A stretch of 36,465 nucleotides of DNA from Bacillota bacterium (GTDB taxonomy: Bacteria > Bacillota > Clostridia > Oscillospirales > Acutalibacteraceae). The stretch lies in NCBI GenBank assembly GCA_023397245.1, contig JAEWUH010000005.1:1-36465 (forward strand), read 5' to 3'. Position numbers and translations under genes: made by a program. Within the stretch, counting starts at the first letter, position 1; every line of letters begins with the position of its first letter. The notes beneath the pieces are model-generated. The model was given only the letters and a program-made list of their open reading frames with translations. It was not told the DNA's origin and did no database searches. Below, piece after piece: positions 31,319-36,465 of this stretch.

Positions 31319-31582
31319 TTATTCGGCAAACCCGGACTGAACCAGTTCAACCAGGCTGCTGACTGCTTCCTCTTCGTCGTTGCCGTCCGCGATGATGCGA
31401 ATGGTCGTGCCGCCGACAATGCCGAGCGACAAAACGCCGAGAAGGCTCTTCGCGTTTACGCGCCTTTCTTCTTTCTCTACCCAAATGGATGATTTATATT
31501 CATTTGCTTTCTGAATGAAAAAGGTAGCCGGACGAGCATGAAGTCCAACCTGATTCTGGACTAACACTTCTTTAACACACAT
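31319..31582 (-). CDS. ptsH: HPr-family phosphocarrier protein
   Basis: An 87-residue phosphocarrier of the PEP-dependent sugar phosphotransferase system. His15 in GLHARPAT is the site phosphorylated by enzyme I, and Ser46 in AKSLLGVLSLG is the HPr kinase site. As both are present, this is a true HPr that can also act as CcpA co-repressor, not a Crh (which lacks His15). AGGAGG is seven bases upstream of ATG 31582. It is monocistronic, with its own promoter and terminator; ptsI is not adjacent. Confidence 0.93.
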   Translation of the reverse strand: MCVKEVLVQNQVGLHARPATFFIQKANEYKSSIWVEKEERRVNAKSLLGVLSLGIVGGTTIRIIADGNDEEEAVSSLVELVQSGFAE

Positions 31583-31653
31583 TCTATTCCCCTCCTGTTA
31601 ATCAATCTAACAAAAAACAATATAAAAACTAATTATCTTTATGAATTAAGGTT

Positions 31654-31681
31654 ATTATATCACATTTTAACACACCGTCAA
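31654..31681 (-). promoter_or_regulatory. promoter of the HPr gene
   Basis: Minus-strand TTGACG (31676-31681), 16 bases, perfect TATAAT (31654-31659). It gives a leader of about 65 nt. Confidence 0.75.
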
Positions 31682-31704
31682 CCAAATTAAAAAACTTTGG
31701 ATTG

Positions 31705-31844
31705 ATAACCGAAACCATGCAATTCCGTGCAGCAGTTATTTGTGCAACCTGCTGTAATTGTTGAAAACTTTTGTTTTCTCTGCCGTATTATCGCTCGGGC
31801 AGTGATAGATCGATTAAAAAATCAAAATTCTAATTTTCGGTTAT
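31705..31844. repeat. distant 10-bp inverted repeat flanking the trmD 3' end
   Basis: ATAACCGAAA (31705-31714) and its exact complement TTTCGGTTAT (31835-31844) lie 120 bases apart. Between them are two smaller hairpins, CAGCAG/CTGCTG and CTGCC/GGCAG. The right copy is inside the last trmD codons. It could be the ends of a miniature element or a chance match; no target duplication is visible. Confidence 0.3.
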
Positions 31845-32579
31845 TTTCGTCTGCGATTCCAATTCACCCAGAAACTTCCTGTCCTCTTTTGACAAATCCG
31901 CATGTTTCAGCATTTCGGGCCTTTTTTTGTGTGTGCGGAAAATTGACTGCTGATGCCGCCATTTTTCTACATTTCCATGGTGCCCTGCCAAAAGGACATC
32001 CGGTACCTTTCTGCCCCGCCACACGGCCGGTCTTGTGTACTGGGGGTATTCGAGCAGGCCGTTGAAATGGCTCTCTTCCTGAAAGCATTCCTCATCCGCA
32101 AGCACCCCGTCGATCATGCGGCAGACCGAATCCGCCAGCACAAGTGCGGGAAGCTCCCCGCCGGTAAGCACATAATCGCCGATGGAAATCTCTTCATCCA
32201 CATACTCCTCGAGTATCCGTTCGTCGATTCCCTCGTAATGCCCGCACAGCAGCGCAAGGTTCTCATACTTTGCCAGTTCCTTGACCTTCTGCTGCGTCAG
32301 GGTTTTCCCCTGCGGCGATAGATAGATAATGTGCGGTTTCGCGCCAAGCTGGTCGATCAGGTCGTCGATGCAGAGCGCGATCGGTTCGGCCATCAGCAGC
32401 ATTCCCTTTCCGCCCCCGAACGGGCAGTCGTCCACTCGGTTGTGCTTGTCATAAGCAAAATCACGAATCTGGTGGCAGCAAATCTGAATCGCGCCTTTTT
32501 TGCGCGCACGGCCGATAATGCTTTCCGACAGTACCGTTTCGCACATTTCCGGGAAAAGGGTGATCAGGTCAATCCTCAT
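31830..32579 (-). CDS. trmD: tRNA (guanine37-N1)-methyltransferase TrmD
   Basis: A 249-residue SPOUT-class enzyme that methylates G37 in tRNAs with G36, preventing +1 frameshifts. Family motifs: ITLFPEMC (about 5-12), CPFGGGKGML (about 52-61), YLSPQGKTLTQQ, LCGHYEGIDERI and the knot segment SIGDYVLTGGELPALVLAD (about 130-148). ATG 32579 lies behind GGGGGA and overlaps the end of rimM by 11 bases; a TTG two codons upstream is the other possible start. It is the last gene of the ylxM-ffh operon. The rplS gene that commonly follows trmD is absent here. Confidence 0.96.
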   Translation of the reverse strand: MRIDLITLFPEMCETVLSESIIGRARKKGAIQICCHQIRDFAYDKHNRVDDCPFGGGKGMLLMAEPIALCIDDLIDQLGAKPHIIYLSPQGKTLTQQKVKELAKYENLALLCGHYEGIDERILEEYVDEEISIGDYVLTGGELPALVLADSVCRMIDGVLADEECFQEESHFNGLLEYPQYTRPAVWRGRKVPDVLLAGHHGNVEKWRHQQSIFRTHKKRPEMLKHADLSKEDRKFLGELESQTKITEN

Positions 32580-33084
32580 CTTCAAAAATCCCCCTCATGG
32601 GACGGATCAGCATCTTACCTTCCGGAATATTCACATTGATTATTACATCCTGTATAGCGGGAATCAGATAATCCTTCTTACTTTCCGATGTGATCTGATA
32701 GACATCGTTTGCGCCGGTATACAGAACATCCGTCAGCTTGCCGTAATAAATAAAGGAATCGGCGTTAAAAACGTTCAGGCCGATCAGATCCTGAACAAAG
32801 TAGCGCCCTTCTTCCAGCGGGAGATCCGTTCGGTCAATACAGAGGATTTTGCCGCGGAGCGCGTCGGCCTGCTCGATGGAATCGATCCCTTTCAGCTGCA
32901 GCAGAAGCTGTGTTTTATGAACGCGGGCAGAAACCACTTCCATCCTCCGCGCGCCATTCTCCAGATACAGGTTTTTCAGCCCGGCAAGCGCCTGGGCCGA
33001 ATCGCACCACGGATCAACACGCAGTTCACCCTTTAGGCCATGGGTTCCAACGATTTTTCCCGCCTCCAAATACTGGTTCAGCAT
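32569..33084 (-). CDS. rimM: 16S rRNA processing / ribosome maturation factor RimM
   Basis: A 171-residue 30S maturation factor with an N-terminal RimM beta-barrel (LEAGKIVGTHGLKGELRV, about 6-23), middle strand segments and a C-terminal PRC-barrel domain (YFVQDLIGLNVF, about 98-109, to DVIINVNIPEGKMLIRPM). It binds ribosomal protein S19 near the 30S head. ATG 33084 is fixed by AGGAGG four bases upstream; 19 further in-frame codons upstream are non-coding leader. It overlaps trmD by 11 bases at its end. A MITE-like element lies between it and khpA. Confidence 0.94.
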   Translation of the reverse strand: MLNQYLEAGKIVGTHGLKGELRVDPWCDSAQALAGLKNLYLENGARRMEVVSARVHKTQLLLQLKGIDSIEQADALRGKILCIDRTDLPLEEGRYFVQDLIGLNVFNADSFIYYGKLTDVLYTGANDVYQITSESKKDYLIPAIQDVIINVNIPEGKMLIRPMRGIFEDED

Positions 33085-33111
33085 ATGTCCTCCTAATAAC
33101 AAGTAAAGTAA

Positions 33112-33220
33112 TAAAAGGGGTTGTCCCAAAAGCGGAGACAACCGGAAACGCCCCTGCGCACCGGCCTTGAAGCCAATGAACAGCAGCAGGCCCGGAGCCT
33201 GTTTTGAGACAGCCCCTTTA
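33112..33220. mobile_element. MITE-like inverted-repeat element between khpA and rimM
   Basis: An element of about 109 bases with imperfect terminal inverted repeats of about 18 bases: AAAAGGGGTTGTCCCAAAA at the left and TTTTGAGACAGCCCCTTTA at the right, two mismatches in the core. The interior carries its own small hairpins (CAGGC/GCCTG on the minus strand). The GGGGCTGTCTCAAAA end is like insertion-sequence ends that I associate with Clostridia. There is no ORF, so it would be non-autonomous. No clear target duplication is visible. It interrupts an otherwise tight operon. Confidence 0.55.
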
Positions 33221-33228
33221 CTCTGCGG

Positions 33229-33462
33229 TCAGTCGATTTCCACTGAAATTTTCCCGTTGCCACGGGTAGCCGCGGCACGCATTACAATACGGATTGCCTT
33301 GGCGATACGGCCCTGTTTGCCGATCACTCTGCCCATATCGTCTTCCGAAACATGCAGGTGATAAACAACGGTTCCCTCTTCATTGGGTTCGTCAACATCA
33401 ACCGAAACGGCCGACGGATTTTCGACAAGTCCCTGAGCAATAGAAATTAACAGATCCTTCAT
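33229..33462 (-). CDS. khpA: KH-domain RNA-binding protein KhpA
   Basis: A 77-residue single KH-domain protein with the RNA-binding loop IGKQGRIAKAIR (GxxG is GKQG, about 47-50). KhpA forms a complex with KhpB/Jag in Firmicutes and affects division and small-RNA function. ATG 33462 has GGAGG eight bases upstream; a longer frame upstream runs through rpsP. It sits 17 bases after rpsP, the conserved rpsP-khpA-rimM-trmD order. Confidence 0.93.
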   Translation of the reverse strand: MKDLLISIAQGLVENPSAVSVDVDEPNEEGTVVYHLHVSEDDMGRVIGKQGRIAKAIRIVMRAAATRGNGKISVEID

Positions 33463-33479
33463 TGCGTTTCCCTCCGCTT

Positions 33480-33722
33480 TTACAGCACGCCCTGGCCTTT
33501 CAGCAAAGATTTCACGGTATCGGTAGGCTGTGCGCCGTTTGCGATCCATTTCTTTGCCTTATCGGCGTCAACCTTTACTACGGACGGCTCCTCAAGAGGA
33601 TTGTAATAGCCGATTTCTTCAATGAAACGGCCGTCGCGCGGGTAGCGGGAATCTGCAACAACTATACGATAGAAAGGAGCTTTTTTAGCGCCCATTCTGC
33701 GCAGTCTGATTTTTACTGACAT
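33480..33722 (-). CDS. rpsP: 30S ribosomal protein S16
   Basis: An 80-residue ribosomal protein of the 30S body. It begins MSVKIRLRRMGAKKAPFYRI and contains DSRYPRDGRFIEEIGYYNP, matching S16 over its whole length. GGAGGTG precedes ATG 33722. It is between ffh and khpA. Confidence 0.98.
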   Translation of the reverse strand: MSVKIRLRRMGAKKAPFYRIVVADSRYPRDGRFIEEIGYYNPLEEPSVVKVDADKAKKWIANGAQPTDTVKSLLKGQGVL

Positions 33723-33755
33723 AATGTTTCACCTCCACAAATTGATCAATGTATC

Positions 33756-33786
33756 TTCACCAAAAAGGGTTCCCTCATTGGGTGAA
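33756..33786 (-). promoter_or_regulatory. hairpin between ffh and rpsP
   Basis: TTCACC/GGTGAA (33756-33761 with 33781-33786) closes a loop that itself contains AGGG-CCCT and a run of T on the minus strand. It begins 5 bases after the ffh stop and could act as a weak terminator, processing site or attenuator setting the Ffh to S16 ratio. Confidence 0.35.
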
Positions 33787-33791
33787 TTCAT

Positions 33792-35117
33792 TTAAAACGG
33801 CATACCCATGCCGGGGAAACGGCGTTTGCCCATGCCCTTCATCTGCTTCATCAGCTTCTGAGCCTGCTCAAACTGTTTGATCAGGCGGTTGACGTCTTCC
33901 ACCTTCATTCCGCTGCCCGCCGCCATGCGCCTTTTGCGCGACGGGTTGATAACGGAAGGCTTCGCGCGTTCTTCGGGCGTCATGGAAAGGATGATCGCGG
34001 CCATACGGTCCATCTGCCGGTCGTCGATATCCACGTCCTTGAGCTGCTTATCCATGCCAGGCATCTTGGAAAGCACGCTTTTCAGCGGCCCCATCTTTTT
34101 TACCTGGGCAAACTGGTCGAGCAGGTCGTTGAAATCGAGTTTGTTCTGCAGCATCTTCTGTGCTGTTTTTTCCGCGGCTTTCTGGTCGATTTTGTTCTTT
34201 GCGTCCTCAATCAGGGTAAGAACGTCGCCCATGCCGAGGATACGGGAAGCCATGCGGTCCGGGTGGAATACCTCGAGGTCTTCCAGCTTTTCTCCCACGC
34301 CGACGAATTTGATCGGCTTGCCGGTGACCGCGCGCACGGAAAGCGCCGCGCCGCCGCGGGTGTCGCCGTCCAGCTTGGTAAGGATTACGCCCGTGATGTT
34401 CAGCAGCTCGTCAAAGGATTTTGCGACGTTCACGGCCTCCTGGCCGGTCATGGAATCCACCACGAGCAGAATCTCGTTGGGAGAAATTTCATCCTTGATG
34501 TTTTTCAGCTCGCCCATCAGCTTTTCATCAATCTGCAGGCGGCCGGCGGTATCGATCAACAGCATATCGTTGCCGTAATCCCGCGCGTGGGCAATGGCGG
34601 CTTTGCAGATTTTAACCGGGTTTTCGGTACCCATTTCAAAAACGGGGACCCCGGCTTTGGAACCGACTACCTGCAGCTGCTTGATTGCAGCCGGGCGGTA
34701 AATATCGCAGGCGACCAGCAGCGGCCGGTGCCCTTTATTTTTCAGCATCAGCGCAAGCTTGCCCGCGTGGGTGGTTTTACCGGAGCCCTGCAGGCCGCAG
34801 AGCAGCACCACGGTGGGCGGCGTCGGGGCGGACGCAAACTTCGCATCGGTTCCGCCCATCAGGCTTGTCAGCTCTTCGTTTACAATTTTAATCACCATCT
34901 GCGCCGGGGTAAGGCTTTCCATTACCTCCGCGCCAACGGCGCGTTCGCTTACTTTATTGGTAAAATCCTTCGCAACTTTATAGTTGACGTCCGCTTCCAG
35001 CAGGGCAAGGCGGACTTCGCGCATGGCCTCTTTCACATCGGCTTCATTTAATTTGCCTTTTGACTTCAAGCGTTTAAAGGCGGCGGATAATTTATCGGCA
35101 AGGCCTTCGAATGCCAA
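33792..35117 (-). CDS. ffh: signal recognition particle protein Ffh (SRP54)
   Basis: A 441-residue SRP GTPase that binds 4.5S RNA and signal sequences of nascent membrane proteins and docks with FtsY. N domain (1-85), G domain with GLQGSGKTTHAGKLAL (about 108-123), DTAGRLQIDE (about 190) and TKLDGDTRGGA (about 250), then the Met-rich M domain with the SRP RNA-binding helices (NPSRKRRMAAGSGM, about 390) and a PGMGMPF end. The start is a TTG at 35117 with AAGGAGGG ideally placed; no ATG is available there. It follows ylxM by 15 bases. Confidence 0.97.
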   Translation of the reverse strand: MAFEGLADKLSAAFKRLKSKGKLNEADVKEAMREVRLALLEADVNYKVAKDFTNKVSERAVGAEVMESLTPAQMVIKIVNEELTSLMGGTDAKFASAPTPPTVVLLCGLQGSGKTTHAGKLALMLKNKGHRPLLVACDIYRPAAIKQLQVVGSKAGVPVFEMGTENPVKICKAAIAHARDYGNDMLLIDTAGRLQIDEKLMGELKNIKDEISPNEILLVVDSMTGQEAVNVAKSFDELLNITGVILTKLDGDTRGGAALSVRAVTGKPIKFVGVGEKLEDLEVFHPDRMASRILGMGDVLTLIEDAKNKIDQKAAEKTAQKMLQNKLDFNDLLDQFAQVKKMGPLKSVLSKMPGMDKQLKDVDIDDRQMDRMAAIILSMTPEERAKPSVINPSRKRRMAAGSGMKVEDVNRLIKQFEQAQKLMKQMKGMGKRRFPGMGMPF

Positions 35118-35132
35118 CTTTGTCCCTCCTTG

Positions 35133-35495
35133 TTATTCACAGAGCTTTTGTGCGATTGCAAGAATCTTTTTGGAGCTCTCTTCAAGTTCGTTCGAATAAA
35201 TATGATGATCGTTATAATCCTTGATTTGTTCCGCCGCGGTGATGATCTGTTCCAGACCGCTGAGCATCTCGCGGAACCGGCGCGCCAGACCGAGCCGCTC
35301 CTCCATTTCAAGGAGCTGAAATTCGGCACGCTTAATGGAATCACGCACGCCCTGACGGGTGATGCCCTCGTTATCCGCGATTTCGGACAGCGAAAGGTCG
35401 TCGTTATAATAATACTCGATTACGCTCCGCTGTTTTTCGGTGAGCATATCGCCGTAAAAATCAAGCAGCAGGGAGATTTCCATATTCTTTGCCAC
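35133..35495 (-). CDS. ylxM: YlxM/p13-like DNA-binding protein (UPF0122)
   Basis: A 120-residue protein with a sigma-70 region-4-like helix-turn-helix (LTEKQRSVIEYYY then LSLSEIADNEGITRQGVRD, about 18-50) followed by a coiled C-terminal helix. It is the conserved neighbour of ffh in Firmicutes and is thought to modulate the SRP pathway. The GTG at 35495 has GGGGG seven bases upstream and is chosen; the ORF opens further upstream through the operator and promoter. A perfect 12-bp palindrome CACGTCGACGTG lies right before it. Confidence 0.88.
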   Translation of the reverse strand: MAKNMEISLLLDFYGDMLTEKQRSVIEYYYNDDLSLSEIADNEGITRQGVRDSIKRAEFQLLEMEERLGLARRFREMLSGLEQIITAAEQIKDYNDHHIYSNELEESSKKILAIAQKLCE

Positions 35496-35506
35496 AGACA
35501 CACCCC

Positions 35507-35518
35507 CACGTCGACGTG
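35507..35518. repeat. 12-bp palindrome CACGTCGACGTG
   Basis: A perfect palindrome in the 5' leader of ylxM. On the minus strand it is immediately followed by the GGGG of the ribosome binding site. It abuts the GTGTAAAG inverted repeat. Confidence 0.6.
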
Positions 35519-35538
35519 TAAAGCAATTTACTTTACAC
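35516..35538. promoter_or_regulatory. operator-like inverted repeat at the ylxM-ffh start site
   Basis: GTGTAAAG (35516-35523), seven bases, CTTTACAC (35531-35538), both arms perfect. It lies 6 bases downstream of the -10 box, covering the expected transcription start. The regulator is unknown; alternatively it forms a stable hairpin at the 5' end of the mRNA. Confidence 0.6.
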
Positions 35539-35544
35539 TTATGG

Positions 35545-35573
35545 ATTATACTATAAGCCGGGAATAAAGTCAA
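35545..35573 (-). promoter_or_regulatory. promoter of the ylxM-ffh-rpsP-khpA-rimM-trmD operon
   Basis: Minus-strand TTGACT (35568-35573), 17 bases, perfect TATAAT (35545-35550). The -35 overlaps the stop codon of the DUF2140-like gene. Confidence 0.85.
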
Positions 35574-36244
35574 GAGAAAAATCCGGGAAGCGGGATATTT
35601 ACGTTCGTACTTGCCCGGATTTTCAGCTTTTCGTCCTCCAGACGCAGATCAGCAATGCTTACTTCGGCGGTCACCCCCATATATTTATGCTTCCACGAAG
35701 TGGGGATTACCCGCAGGTCGGCCCCGTCCGCGGAAAAACCGTCCGGCAGCTTATCCTTAATAAATCCCAGAGCCCATTGCGGGGGCAGCGGAAGCCGTCC
35801 GATTTTAATTCCTTCCACATGCAATACAATCCGGTCTTTCTCCGCATCGAAAGAAGGAACAAAGTGAACGGATACGCCAAAATGTTTTCCCTGAAATTTC
35901 ACGGGAATATATGCGTCGGCCGTATTGTCCTTCCGAAATGAAAGAATTACCCTTTCGACGACAGCTCCATCTACGGTCAGCACAGTGGAACTGATTACCC
36001 GTCTGTATTCCAGATATTGGTTTACCTCATCCGCCGTTGCGACACACTCTTTTCCCGTAACGGCGGCCGCAAGCATTTTCGTTCCTAAGTCCTCAGACAT
36101 GGCAATACTGTCGCTGATCGTCCCGGCATTCGGGTCGCTCAGCATCAGTGAGGTTAAAATCCCGAATACGACAAGGAAAACGGCAAGAACCGAGAGTACC
36201 GCCGTAAAAATTCTATTTGCTCTGCGCCGTGTGTCTGTCTGCAT
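35570..36244 (-). CDS. YpmS/DUF2140-like membrane-anchored protein
   Basis: A 224-residue protein with a short basic cytoplasmic start, one membrane helix (about 13-36, LSVLAVFLVVFGIL region) and an extracellular beta-rich domain. The segment IGRLPLPPQWALGFIKDKLP (about 145-164) and the GADLRVIPTSWK segment resemble the YpmS family (DUF2140), whose role is unknown. ATG 36244 follows GGGAGGG by six bases; the frame extends eight codons upstream without a site. It lies between mutS2 and ylxM on the same strand. Confidence 0.7.
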   Translation of the reverse strand: MQTDTRRRANRIFTAVLSVLAVFLVVFGILTSLMLSDPNAGTISDSIAMSEDLGTKMLAAAVTGKECVATADEVNQYLEYRRVISSTVLTVDGAVVERVILSFRKDNTADAYIPVKFQGKHFGVSVHFVPSFDAEKDRIVLHVEGIKIGRLPLPPQWALGFIKDKLPDGFSADGADLRVIPTSWKHKYMGVTAEVSIADLRLEDEKLKIRASTNVNIPLPGFFS

Positions 36245-36314
36245 GTTAAGCCCTCCCGCGGTTACCAAATTTTGTAATAAAAAGATGCAACGTAAAGGAT
36301 GGTTTATACTTCAT

Positions 36315-36465
36315 TTATTTTAATTCTACGATTGTAACGCCGGCCTCGCCCTCGCCGAAGGTGCCGAGCCGGTAGCTTTTCACGTTCGGATGCTTTTTCA
36401 GGTGCTGCTGCACTGCTGCGCGCAGCGCGCCCGTGCCCTTGCCGTGGATCACGGTGAGCTGGTTC
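36315..36465 (-). CDS. mutS2: MutS2 C-terminal Smr domain, 5' part outside window
   Basis: The last 50 codons of a gene that continues beyond the right edge. They contain the Smr motif LTVIHGKGTGALRAAVQQHL and the closing GTFGEGEAGVTIVELK, the typical C-terminus of endonuclease MutS2. The HGKGTG loop is part of the nuclease active site. MutS2 removes recombination intermediates and, in Bacillus, helps rescue collided ribosomes. This full-type copy coexists with the Smr-less paralogue at 6392-8326. Confidence 0.93.
   Translation of the reverse strand, partial: NQLTVIHGKGTGALRAAVQQHLKKHPNVKSYRLGTFGEGEAGVTIVELK

Noticed and set aside
1..36465. tRNA or rRNA genes, CRISPR arrays, prophage or integrase genes
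   Set aside because: Looked for on both strands; no cloverleaf-like segments with a GTTCRAnYC arm, no regularly spaced repeats, no transposase or integrase ORF seen.

Overview
The window is a chromosomal core region of a low-to-moderate GC Gram-positive anaerobe. It is most likely a member of the class Clostridia and probably of the Oscillospiraceae/Ruminococcaceae lineage. This taxonomic call is an inference from gene content (division and cell wall cluster, SpoVD-like PBP with PASTA repeats, YlxM-Ffh operon, HPr with both His15 and Ser46, MoxR-DUF58-transglutaminase operon, clostridial-type Smr-less MutS2 paralogue) and from strong AGGAGG ribosome binding sites. No 16S or tRNA gene is present to settle it. 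Most genes lie on the minus strand.

Layout, left to right. (1) 1-6216: the end of a DUF4358-type lipoprotein gene, a convergent sirtuin gene sharing a bidirectional terminator with it, then a plus-strand operon of MoxR ATPase, DUF58 protein and membrane transglutaminase. (2) 6392-14800, mostly minus strand: a MutS2-like protein without Smr domain, a well-folded non-coding RNA with its own promoter and terminator, htpG under a CIRCE operator, an unknown membrane protein, a CDF cation transporter behind an orphan hydro-lyase beta subunit, and a CorA-family transporter preceded by a short MNPDP-type leader peptide. (3) 14820-26990, minus strand: the division and cell wall (dcw) cluster in transcription order mraZ, rsmH, ftsL, PBP, a small Mur-ligase-like ORF, mraY, ftsW, murG, murA, ftsQ, ftsZ. 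It is headed by a promoter and four MraZ boxes. murC, murD, murE and murF are missing from it. (4) 27238-31582, minus: a coiled-coil protein, coaD, rsmD, then GNAT-uvrC, then HPr. (5) 31830-36465, minus: the translation/SRP operon ylxM, ffh, rpsP, khpA, rimM, trmD, with a MITE-like inverted-repeat element inside it, preceded by a YpmS/DUF2140-like protein and the Smr end of a genuine mutS2.

The genes are mainly housekeeping: septal peptidoglycan synthesis, ribosome and tRNA maturation, protein targeting, DNA repair and heat shock. Three points are less ordinary. One is the multi-helix RNA at about 8459-8743. Another is the leader peptide upstream of corA, whose first residues parallel the MgtL magnesium-sensing leader of enterobacteria. 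The third is a set of clear operator-like repeats at promoters: CIRCE on htpG, the MraZ boxes, and an unidentified GTGTAAAG inverted repeat at the start site of the ylxM-ffh operon. Promoter and RNA calls are made by eye from sequence and complementarity; none was computed or searched.
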